Assembly (NCBI RefSeq): GCF_029892065.1
Contig: NZ_CP120373.1
Location: 1,485,501-1,549,500 of the forward strand
Direction of reading: 5' to 3'
DNA: 64,000 nt
Origin: Sinorhizobium garamanticum
GTDB lineage: Bacteria; Pseudomonadota; Alphaproteobacteria; Rhizobiales; Rhizobiaceae
Shown: positions 45,449-56,800 of the stretch, piece after piece
Layout of the letters: each line of letters starts with the position of its first letter
Position numbering within the stretch: the stretch's first letter is position 1
Position numbers and translations under genes: made by a program
Notes under the pieces: generated by a model
What the model saw: only the letters and a program-made list of their open reading frames with translations
Databases searched by the model: none
Told to the model about the DNA's origin: nothing

Positions 45449-46029
45449 CTCGGCTACTGCATTCAGCCCCATCGCGGTGAAATGCTTGTCGGATGCGAGT
45501 ATGCCGAGTCCGGCTCCCTCCGGCCGGAGGCGTAACGCGCATATGTCGGCGTCCATCTGATCCTATTCGGCGTGCGGCTTGGCATATGAAATGCCCAGTT
45601 GCTTTGCACGGTCCTGCAGCCGTTCGCGAATACGTCGATGGGGAACGTTCTGTTCCCGAAGGGGCCGGTGTCGTAACCGCGCACCTAGCCAATCCAATCC
45701 AGGTGCCAGCTCAAATCTCATCTGATGAACCAAAATCATTGAAACTGCTCCTTGCTGCCCGCCCGCCGTTGTTTGCCTATTGCGGCGAGGGCCTCTATCG
45801 CAACTGAGCGGGGTGTGCAGGAATGCCGATGGATGTCGGATAGCGGATCTCAATTGCCGTTCATGCCGTCATAGCAAAGGGGACCTCCGCGCCATCTCCA
45901 TATTGTAACCCACAGATGTTGGGAGGCTACTAGCAAACGCAATGCTGGTATAAGGACCGGGACGGGGCGACGTCGTTGCAGCGAATCGACAGCAGTCGTG
46001 AGGGAAATGAGGGGGCGATCTGAGCGGAA
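45449..46029. other. Gene-poor stretch between tRNA-Ser and the accessory genes
   Basis: About 580 bases. Several short open frames exist on the minus strand (e.g. 45,563-45,853, ending RIRERLQDRAKQLGIS), but none matches a family I recognise and none has a good start. It may be the decayed border of an integrated element or the long upstream region of the next gene. Confidence 0.4.
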
Positions 46030-47718
46030 GTGAACGTCCATCAACAGACCGATTTCTCCATCGAGGATTGCAGGGCTCAACTCGCGCGCATTCTGACCAG
46101 CGCGGACTTTCAAGCGACTGATCGCGAGCGTCGGTTCCTCAGTTATGTCGTGGGTGAAACCTTGGCGGGGCGCAGCAATCTCATCAAGGCCTATTCGATA
46201 GCCGTAGAGGTGTTCGACCGTGACACGTCTTTCGACCCTCAGGCAGACCCGATTGTGCGCGTCGCAGCCGGTCAACTCCGCAGGGCGCTTGAGCGGTATT
46301 ATCTGACCGCCGGGCTAGCCGACCCCATTCTCATCAGCATTCCAAAGGGCGGATACGCTGCCACGTTCTCACTGCGCGGCACCCGACGTCCCGCCGCGGA
46401 AGAACCTGTCTACGCGGACGCATTCGAGCCCCCGCGGCCGCGCCCGCTGAGCAAGCCTTGGCTCATAGCCGCGGTCGCCATGCTGTTGGCCGCTGTCTCA
46501 GTGCTGGGCTTTTGGTCATATTCATTCCGGCTTTCTCCGAGGAAGCCCGAATTGCCGCATTTGCTGGTCGAGTGGTTCGACGACATGGATGGGTCGGACG
46601 AAACTGCGGCTTTGGCCCGTGGGTTTACGCAGGAGATCGTAAGTCAGCTCGTCAAGTTTAAGGACATTGTCGTGGTTCAACCACTCGGCCAGGTGGGACC
46701 GGACGTACGCTACGTGGTCGCAGGAAGCGTCGATATGTCGGACGAGTCCTTCCGATTTCGGGTTCGCATGCTCAATCGCGCGGACGGATCGGTGCTCTGG
46801 GCGCACAGCTACGATGGTACGACACGAGTTCCCGATCTTCTGAAGGTTCAAGCCGACATTGCCGCTGATGTAGCGACAAGCCTGGCACAGGCATATGGTG
46901 CGATATTCGAGGCAGACGCCAAGCGCATTGTTCCCGGCGCTCCCAACGACCGCGCCGCATATTTCTGCACGCTTTCCTATTACTCGTATAGGGCCGGCTT
47001 CGATCCAGAAGCGCGTCCGTCCGTTCGTTCATGTCTCGAGAAAGCTGTAGAGCGCTTTCCAGCGTACTCAACCGCTTGGGCACTTCTATCACTGATCTAC
47101 ATTGACGAAGTTCGATTCCGTTATCCATTCGATTCCACGAGCTCGACCCCGTTGATCGATCGCGCTGTTGCTGCAGCCGCTCGTGCGGTGGAATTGGAGC
47201 CGACCAACGTCCGGGCTCTCCAGGCACAGATGATCGCTCTCTATTTCAAGGGGGAGATCGATGCGGCCATGAGAGTGGGGCGCCGCGGCATGAGCATCAA
47301 TCCAAACGACACCGTGTTTCTGGGCGAGTACGGCTATCGGCTAGCACTTTCCGGAAATTGGAGGGAAGGGTGCCTGTTGGTCGCAGAGGCGCGTAAACGC
47401 AATCCGGGACCTCTGGCCTATTATGAGGTGGGATTAGCCGTCTGCGCCTATTTCAGCGGCGACATCCGACAGGCGGTCATGTGGATCAAAAACGCCAACA
47501 CTTCCGGCAATGCGCTCTATCATGTGATTGCCGCGGCGATCTTTGCCGAAGGAGGCTATGCGGCAGACGCGGCAGGAGAGCGTGCCTGGCTCATGCAGCA
47601 TGCGCCAGGCTTGGTAACGAACGTTCGTCAAGAGGCGTTGTTGCGGTTTGGCCGTTTGGAAGACGCCGAAAGATTCCTCCGTTCGCTGAGGAAGGCAGGC
47701 TTGGAATTCTCCAATTGA
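46030..47718 (+). CDS. Membrane-anchored TolB-like/TPR protein of the 'adenylate cyclase-like' group
   Basis: 562 residues, GTG start. Residues about 10-115 form a conserved rhizobial N-terminal domain (RERRFLSYVVGETLAGR, YSIAVEVFDRDTSFDPQADPIVRVAAGQLRRALERYY, IPKGGYAATF). One membrane helix follows at about 143-165 (WLIAAVAMLLAAVSVLGFW). Then comes a TolB/cyclase-associated domain (AALARGFTQEIVSQLVKF, YVVAGSVDMSDESFRFRVRML, GSVLWAHSYD) and TPR helices to the end. No cyclase catalytic domain and no standard DNA-binding helix is seen. Because it directly precedes the giant autotransporter it may sense or regulate surface display; this is inference. Confidence 0.7.
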   Translation: MNVHQQTDFSIEDCRAQLARILTSADFQATDRERRFLSYVVGETLAGRSNLIKAYSIAVEVFDRDTSFDPQADPIVRVAAGQLRRALERYYLTAGLADPILISIPKGGYAATFSLRGTRRPAAEEPVYADAFEPPRPRPLSKPWLIAAVAMLLAAVSVLGFWSYSFRLSPRKPELPHLLVEWFDDMDGSDETAALARGFTQEIVSQLVKFKDIVVVQPLGQVGPDVRYVVAGSVDMSDESFRFRVRMLNRADGSVLWAHSYDGTTRVPDLLKVQADIAADVATSLAQAYGAIFEADAKRIVPGAPNDRAAYFCTLSYYSYRAGFDPEARPSVRSCLEKAVERFPAYSTAWALLSLIYIDEVRFRYPFDSTSSTPLIDRAVAAAARAVELEPTNVRALQAQMIALYFKGEIDAAMRVGRRGMSINPNDTVFLGEYGYRLALSGNWREGCLLVAEARKRNPGPLAYYEVGLAVCAYFSGDIRQAVMWIKNANTSGNALYHVIAAAIFAEGGYAADAAGERAWLMQHAPGLVTNVRQEALLRFGRLEDAERFLRSLRKAGLEFSN

Positions 47719-47880
47719 CGCCTCTGACGAGGTGCTCTTCTCCATGTTCAGTACAGTAAATTACCTTCCTTTGCGAAAAAGCTTCCTCAAAAGAAGAATC
47801 GTGCTGATGGGCGGTGCAGGCTACCGGATTCTGTGAATCTTTTCCCGATGACCATCGCGCAAGACACGATGCGAGGTGGC

Positions 47881-50800
47881 ATGCGGCAGGACTCGGATAC
47901 GCAAACTTATGACCGCCCGAAAATTTGGGAGCCATCAAATAGACTAAGCCATGACGTGATCGAACGCTTGCGCACGATACGCGGCGGTCGCATGACGAAA
48001 TGGAAAGGGGAAGTGGCCAGCTACGCCCCCCACCTCGTCGGGCTTTTCTCAAGCGTCGCCCGCAAGATGGCGGGCAAGTTTCTGCCCTTGGCGCTGCTGA
48101 CCGGGCTTGCCGCAAGCCCCGTTCCGGCAGCGGACCTGTATTGGGACGTCAACAACACATCCCTCAATCGCGGTGGCACCGGCACCTGGAATCTGACCGC
48201 TCCAGTCTGGAGCGCCAGCGACGACGGTGTGAGCGGCCCCTACAGTGCCTGGGACAACGGGGCGCTCCACGACGCCTTCTTCGGCAGCACGGCCGGCACC
48301 GTAACCCTTGGCGTGCCAATCACCGTGCACGACATCACGTTCCAGACCAACGGCTACACCATCACGGGCGGCATCCTGACTCTAGACGGTGTCGATCCGA
48401 CCCTTTCGGTCACCACCGGCACCTCCACCATTTCCTCGGTGATCAACAGCACCAGCGGACTGATCAAGGCCGGCGGCGGAACCCTGACGCTGAACGGCAG
48501 CAACACCTTCAACGGCGGGATCGACATTAATGGCGGGACGCTGGCGCTGAACGCCGCCAACAGCTTCATCGGCGACATCAACCTCAATACTGGCAATCTC
48601 GGTATCGGCGCAATCGGCGACGCTGCCCTTGGCGATATCGGCAATGTCATCAACATGCAGCCGGGGCGCGGCCTGAGCGCCAACGGCGCGCTCGATAGCA
48701 ACCGGACGGTAAACCTGGTTGGGGCAGGCGGCCACACCATCAGCGGCGCTGGCGTCGGCAGCGCCTATTTCACCGGCGAAGGCGCCCTCACCGCCAGTGG
48801 CTCGGTCGCCATGACCAACGACGCCAATGACTATACCGGCCGGACTGCGTTCACAGGCAGCGGCACGTCCAGGTTCACCTCGATCGGCAACCTGGGCGAG
48901 GTGAGCTCCCTGGGGGCGCCCATTACGGCAGCCGACGGCACCATACTTTTCACGAATTCAAGCCAGACCAACCTAACACTCATATATACCGGCGATGGCG
49001 ACTCCTCCGACCGCAATTGGACCATCAATCCGGGTTCGGGGCCTAGCGTCCGGCCTCAGCTCCGCAACGGCGGCACCGGCACGCTGACGCTGACCGGCAA
49101 CATCGCCCTTGGGGGCGGTTCGGGAAACGATCCCGAGTTCTACGCACAGAGCGCCGACATGGAACTGCTCGGCGTGATCAGCAGCAACAACGCCCGTCCG
49201 ATCTCATTTATCGCGGATTCGGGACGGACTGTCAGACTGGGGAACGCCAACACGTTTTCCGGTGGCCCGGCCATCGGCGGTGCGGGAACGGTGGTGGCCG
49301 GCACCATCGCTGACACGGGCGTAGCCAGTTCGCTGGGCACAGGCAGCGGGATAAGCATCAGCGGCAATGGCACTCTGAGCTATACGGGCGCCTCCGCGAG
49401 CAGCAATCGCAACTGGTCAATCAACAACGGCACGCTCAGCAATGACGGTACGGGCGCCCTCACCCTTAGCGGTAGCACGGCGATCGCCGGTACCGCCACG
49501 CTCGGCGGCAGCTTTACCGGCGCCAACAACGTCGTTTCCGGTGTCATCTCTGGCAGCGGCAACCTGAGGAGCGGCGGCGATGCCACCTGGATAGTCGCGG
49601 GCGCCAATACCTACACCGGCCAGACCGTAGTTGACAGCGGTACGTTGCGCGCCGGCTCGGTCGACGCGTTCGGCAGCTCGACCCGATTCTTGGTCAATGG
49701 CGGCACGCTGGACTTGAACAACTTCGACCGGACGCTGACCACTCTGACTGGCACGGGCGGCACGCTGGACCTGGGCAGCGCCACGCTGACGCTGGAGGCG
49801 CCGACGGGCACCAGCGCGGCCTTCGCCGGCAGCATCACCGGCACAGGCGGCCTGAACAAGCTGGGCGGCAGCAGCCAGACCCTGACGGGCGCCAGCACCT
49901 ATACCGGCGACACCGTCATCGGCGGCGGCACTCTGAACCTCGATTTCAGCGGTGCAGGCGGACCAACCAGCGGCGTCATCGGTAGCGGCTCTACCCTGAG
50001 CATGGGCGGTGGCACCCTGAATGTGATCGGCGCGGCCGGCGAGACCAATGTCCAGACCTTCGACGGTGTGAACATCACCGCCGGCAACAACACCATCGAC
50101 GCCAGCTCGGGAAGCGGCGGCAGCCTGACCGTCAATCTGGGCGCCATCACCCGCACCGGTGGTCTCGTCAACTTCAACCTGCCGGACAGCGGCACTATCA
50201 CCACGACCAACACCGCACTGGGCGGCTGGGCCACGGTCAACGGCACCGATTACGCCAAGGTCGAAGGCGGCAATATCCTCGCGTTCGAGGACAGCGACTA
50301 CACCGACAAGGACGATGCCGGCACCTGGCTCGACAACGAATACATCAACGATGTCGACGGCTTTTCCGGCAGAGTGAACGGCAGCGTGCAACTGGCTGGC
50401 CTGCGCTACACCCAGCCGGTGTCCACTACGGTGACTGTGGACCCCGGCGAGACCCTGGGCGTGGACGGCGCGATCATCGTTTCCCCCTCGGTGTTGAACA
50501 CCAACCAGTTGATCACCGGCGGAATGATCACCGGCGCCGCCGGCGGTGACCTGGGTGTCCGGCAGAACAGCACAGGCAATTTCACCATCAATTCTCAGAT
50601 TGTCGACAATGGCGCCGGCACTGGGTTCGTCAAGGCCGGCACCGGGTTGGTTACCCTGGGCAACGACAGCAACAGCTACACTGGGGCGACGCAGGTCGTG
50701 CAGGGCACGCTGTCCGTCGGCAGCATCCGGAATGGCGGCGTGGCCAGCGGCATCGGCGCGTCCTCCGCCGATTCGTCCAGCCTGGTGCTCGAAGGCGGGA

Positions 50801-53800
50801 TCCTGCGATACACCGGCGCCGGCGACACCAGCGACCGCGGCTTTACCATCGTCAAGTCCGGCGCCATCACCGGCGCTGGGATCGAAGTGACCGATCCAAA
50901 CGCCAACCTGACCTTCTCCGGTCTGGTCACCAGCCCCGACGACGCCAACTTCAGCAAGAGCGGGCCGGGCACGCTGACGCTCGCCAACGGCGCCAATGAT
51001 TACACCGGCGTCACCACCGTCACCGGCGGCATGCTGGGGGCCACGACCCTGGCCAATGGGGGCCAGGTGAGCAGCATCGGCCAGTCTGGCAATGGTTCCG
51101 CCAATCTGGTGCTCGATGGCGGCGGACTGCAATACACAGGCGGCACCGTCACCACCGACCGCGGCTTCACGTTGGGTGTCAACGACGGCACGATCGACGT
51201 GGCTGATCCGACCACCACCTTGACGTTCACCGGCAACGTCGTTGGTCCGGGCGGCGCCCTTACCAAGGAAGGCGACGGTACCTTGGTGCTCTCCGGCACC
51301 AACACTTACACCGGTGGCAACACCGTCAACGCAGGGATCCTTCGCGCCGGCTCCACCCAAGCCTTCGGAGCCCCCACCGTTGCCGCCACCATGACCTTGG
51401 CCGACGCGGCCGGCGTCACACTGGACCTGGATGGCTTCGACAACACCATTGGCCCCCTTAACGGCGGCGGCGGCAATGGCGGCAACGTGACCCTGGGCTC
51501 GGCTACCTTGCGCATCGCCGGCGGCAACGGCAACTATTCGGGTGTTATCAGCGGCACAGGTGGCGTCTGGCGCACCAATGGCGGCACTCAGACCTTCAAC
51601 GGCTGCAACAACACCTATACCGGCCCCACGACCCTGCAGGGCGCCAACCTGAGCACCGACTGCCTTGCCGACGGCGGCGAGGCCAGCGGCATTGGCGCCT
51701 CCAGTGCTGATTCCACCAATCTCGTGCTCAACGACGGCACACTTTTCTATACCGGCGGCGACGCCGTCACCGATCGCGGCTTCCAGCTTTCGGGAAGCAA
51801 TAGCGGTATCAATGTGACCAACGCCGGAACCACCCTGGAATTCGAGGGGGACGCCATCGGCGGCGGATCGCTCGTTAAGGGCGGCGCCGGCACGCTGGTG
51901 TTATCGGGGAACAACACTTATACCGGCAACACGAGCGTGACTGGCGGCGTGCTGCGCGCGGCGACGACCAACGCGTTCGGCCCGCAGGGTCATATGTCGC
52001 TGAGCAACGCGGCCGGGGTGCTTCTGGATCTCGACGGCTTCGATACGGTGGTGACCTCACTGATCGGCGGCGGCGCCAACGGAGGCGACATCAGCCTGGG
52101 CAGCGCCACGCTGACGATCAATAGTGTCGACAACCGCAGCTACGCCGGCGCGATCAGCGGCACCGGCAATCTGATCAAGAACGGCAACACCACACAGGCG
52201 CTCGTGGGCTGCGATAGTAGCTACACGGGCAGCACCGTGATCAATGCCGGTACGCTGCAAGTGGCCTGTCTGGAGGACGGCGGCGTCAACAGTTCGATCG
52301 GGGCTTCCACATCCGATCCCGCCAACCTGGTGCTCAACGGCGGCACTCTGAACTATGCCGGCAGCGGCGGCAGCACCGATCGCCAGTTTATATTGGGTGC
52401 CAGTGGCCGCACGCTGTCCTCCAGTGGCACGGGTCCCATTGCATTTGCCTATGCCGGTTCGGTCACGCTGGCAGGCATCGATGCGGCGCGAACCCTCACA
52501 CTAACCGGCACCAACACCGGCACGAACATCTTCTCCGCGCAACTCGCCGACAACGGCACGGGCGCCACCTCGCTCACCAAGACCGGTACTGGTCTCTGGC
52601 GCCTGACCAACGACAACAGCACCTATACCGGCATCACCACCATCAGCGGCGGCATTCTCGAGATCGATCAGATGGCCGACGGCGGCTTGCCCAGCAGCAT
52701 CGGCGCGTCCTCCAATGCCGCCGCCAATCTGGTGATCGGCAACGAATCGACCCTGCGCTATACTGGTGCCGGCGACACCACCGACCGCCAGTTCACCCTG
52801 GACACCGGCGTCACCTACATCGAATCTTCCGGCACGGGTCCGCTGGTCTTCAGCAATACGGGTCCCGTGACCCTGACCGGCACCGACACGCCCCGAACCA
52901 TTGCGCTCGGCGGTACCAATACCGGTAACAACACCATGGGCGGCGCCATAGGGGACAATGGCACAGGCGCCACGACGCTCGCCAAGAACGACAGCGGCAC
53001 CTGGGTGCTGACCGGCAACAATAGCTATTCCGGCAATACCGTCATCAATGACGGAAACCTCGTAATCGGCAATGGCGGCACGTCAGGTAATGCCGGCGTC
53101 GGCAACGTGATTGTAGATTCGCCGACCTCAACCCTGTCGCTCAACCGCAGCGACACCTTCACTTTTGACGGCACGCTGAGCGGGCCTGGAACCCTGGCAC
53201 AGATCGGCGTGGGCGCCAGCGTGCTGACTTCGGCGAACAACGCCATCGGCGCCACGACCATCAGTGCGGGCACTCTGGAGGTGGCTGGAGGTCTCGAGGC
53301 ACCCACCATCGCCATGACCGGGAGTTCCACCCTGACCGTTGGCGGCACGGTACAGGCTGCCGGTTCCACCCAGGTGGCGATCACCGGCGATGCCGGTAAC
53401 AACACGATCAATATAAATCCCGGCGGCATTCTCAGGGCGTCGGGCGATCTGGGCGGCGGCAGCGATGTGGTGACCGTGGCGGGTCTGCTCAACACCGGCG
53501 CCGGCACGCTGGCGCTCGGCACCGGCGACGATACGCTGACCCTGAATGATGGAGCGAGCATCAGCGGCGGCGGGGTTGAAGCTCGTGCCGGCACGGACAC
53601 TCTTGAGGTGAACAACGCTCAGTCCCTGACCCTCGACGGGGCAAGCGTCGGCGGCTTCGAGATCCTTACCAAGGACAACATCGGCACGCTGACGCTCACC
53701 GGCGACCATGGGTATGCCAATGGCACGACCATCTCCGACGGCACGCTGCAGATCGGCAATGGCGGTACCTCCGGTTCGCTCGAAAGCGACGTGCTCAACA

Positions 53801-56800
53801 ACGGCAGGCTCGCCTTCAACCGCTCGGATACCTACAGCTTTACCGGCCTAGTCTCGGGCAACGGCTCGCTTGAGCAGATCGGTGGCGGCACCACCATTCT
53901 GACGGGTGACAACAGTTATTCCGGTCCCACCACCGTGCAATCGGGCAGGTTGTACATCAATGGCGACCAATCCGGCGCGACCGGGCCGACCTCAGTTGCA
54001 GGTGGCGCGACGCTCGGCGGAACGGGCACGGTCGGCGGCGATGTCGCCCTGGTCGCTGGCGCCGTCCTCGACCCCGGCAATCCGGGGTCGCTTCCTGGCA
54101 CTTTAACCGTCGCTGGCAGTCTCACGCTCGATGACGGGGCGCTCGTCAACTACAGCTTCGGCCAGGCGAATGTCGTCGGCGGCGCCTTCAACGACCTGAC
54201 CGTTGTGGGCGGAGACCTCGTGCTCGACGGCACGCTTAATATCACGGAAACGCCTGGGGGCGATTTCGGCCCGGGTCTCTACCGTATCTTCAGCTATGGC
54301 GGCACGCTCACGGACAACGGCCTCGATGTCACGTCCTCCGATCTCTACGTGCAGACCTCCGTCGCGAACCAGGTCAATCTGGTCGATACGAGCGGGAACC
54401 AACTCACCTTCTGGGATGGCGCTGCCGGTCCGGTGAACGACGGGGCCATCCAGGGTGGAAACGGGGTCTGGCGCCTTGCCGACAATGAACGCTGGACGAC
54501 CGGCACAGGCGCCTACAACGCGCCCTACGCCAACAGCGCCTTCGCTGTGTTTACCGGTACGGGTGGCACGGTGATCATCGACAATGCGAATGGCCAGGTC
54601 GAAGCCTCAGGTATGCAGTTCGCGGCCGATGGCTATGTTATCGACGGAGAGCCCCTGACACTGGTCGGCGGTTCGTCGACCATCCGCGTCGGCGACGGCA
54701 CGATCGACGGCGCCAACATGATGGCGACCATCGCTGCGGAACTCGCCGGCGCCTCCACGCTGGTCAAGACCGATCTGGGTACGCTGGTGCTTTCAGGCGC
54801 CAACACCTACACGGGCGGCACGAGGATAGAGACCGGCACGCTGCAGGTCTCAAGCGACGGCAACCTGGGCGACGCGGCCGGTGCAATCGCCTTCGACGGC
54901 GGCACGCTGCGGAACACCGCCTCTTTCGCGTCGGCACGCGCCGTCACGCTGGAGGACGAGGGCGGCACGTTTCAGACCGACGCCGACCTCATGCTTTCCG
55001 GCGTGATCGGCGGCACGGGTGCGCTTACCAAGACCGGCGGCGCCACGCTGACGCTTGCCGGCCTCAATACCTACGGGGGTGGCACCTTCATCGACGCGGG
55101 CGTGGTGTCGGTCTCGAGCGACACGAACCTTGGCGATGCGGCCGGTGCAATCACCTTCGATGGCGGCACGTTGCAGAACACTGCCGCTTTCGCCTCGGCG
55201 CGCGGCGTTACCATGGAAGACGGCGGCGGTACGTTCCAGACCGACGCGGATCTGCTTCTCTCCGGCGTGATCGATGGCACTGGTTCGCTGACCAAGACCG
55301 GGACTGGCACGCTGGCGCTCACGGGCGCGAACAGCTATGGCGGTGGCACGACGATCTCCGGTGGCACGCTGCAACTCGGGGACGGCGGTGCGTCGGGTTC
55401 GATCCGCGGTGACGTGCTCAACAATGGCACGCTCGCCTTCAACCGTTCAGGCACCTACACCTTCGCCGGCCTGATCTCGGGCAGCGGTTCGCTCGAGCAG
55501 ATCGGTAGCGGCGCCACCATCCTGACCGGCAACAACACCTATTCAGGCCCGAGCACGGTGCAATCGGGAAGCCTGCTCATCAATGGCGACCAGTCCGGCG
55601 CGACGGGACTCACCACGGTTGCAAGCGGCGCCACGCTCGGCGGGATCGGTACGATTGGCGGCGGCGTGACGATAGCCGACGGCGGCATTCTCGATCCTGG
55701 CGATCTGGGCATCGTTCCCAGAACGCTCACCATCAATGGCGGTCTGGCACTCAGCACCGGTTCGAACCTCAATTACAATTTCGGCCAGGCGAATGTGGTC
55801 GGCGGAGCCTTCAACGACCTAACCGTGGTGGGCAGTGACCTTGAACTCGACGGCACGCTGAACGTGACCCAGTCTGCGGGCGGCAGTTTTATCCCGGGCA
55901 TATACCGCATCATCAGCTACGAGGGCGCGCTCACCGACAACGGCCTCAGCCTCGGCGCCATGCCGTCCGGCGATTTCCTCGTGCAGACCTCGATCGACAA
56001 GCAGGTCAATCTGGTCAACGCGACGGGCGTGACGCTCAATTTCTGGGACGGGCCAGACGGCACCGCCAATGATGGCAGCATTCATGGTGGCGACGGCGTC
56101 TGGCGGCGCGCCGACAACGACCACTGGACCAACGACACGGGCCTGATCAACGCGCCCTATTCGAACGGCGCCTTCGCCGTGTTCGCGGGCCAGCCGGGAA
56201 CCGTGACTATCGACAACGGCAACGGCCAGGTGGAAGCCCTCGGCATGCAATTCGCCGCCGACGGTTATGTGATCGATGGCGAGCCACTGACCCTGGTCGG
56301 CGGTTCATCCGTCATCCGCGTCGGCGACGGCACGCTCGACGGCACGAACATGGTGGCGACCATCGCTGCAGAGCTCGCCGGCTCATCCACGCTGGTCAAG
56401 GCCGATCTCGGCACATTGGTACTTTCCGGGGTCAATACCTACACCGGCGGAACGGTGATCGAGGAAGGCACGCTGCAGATCTCCGCTGACGAGAACCTGG
56501 GCGATGCTCCCGGAGGGATAACGCTCGATGGCGGCACGTTGCGTAACACGGCCTCTCTGGAGAGTGGCCGCAGCGTGACCCTGGCGAGCACCGGAACCTT
56601 TCTCATCGATGCTGGGACGAGCTTCACCCTCAACGGCACGCTCGATGGCCCCGGCGGCTTCACCAAGGCAGGGGGCGGCACGCTGCTCCTTGCCGGCGCC
56701 TCCTCCTATGATGGAACCACCACGGTGAACGGCGGCACGCTGCAGGCCGGATTGGCCGGCGCGTTCAGCCCGTCTTCGGCCTTTTCGGTTGGCGGCAATG

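Noticed and set aside
45563..45853. Minus-strand frame as an integrase or resolvase remnant
   Set aside because: The Arg-rich end is suggestive only; no recombinase motif can be pointed to.
46030..47718. Call as adenylate cyclase
   Set aside because: Often named so by similarity, but the class III cyclase catalytic domain is absent; only TolB-like and TPR parts are present.
49417..51360. 647-codon open frame antisense to the autotransporter
   Set aside because: It arises from the Gly/Thr/Asn-rich repeat codons of the sense gene, with repeated GA-rich segments and no domain.
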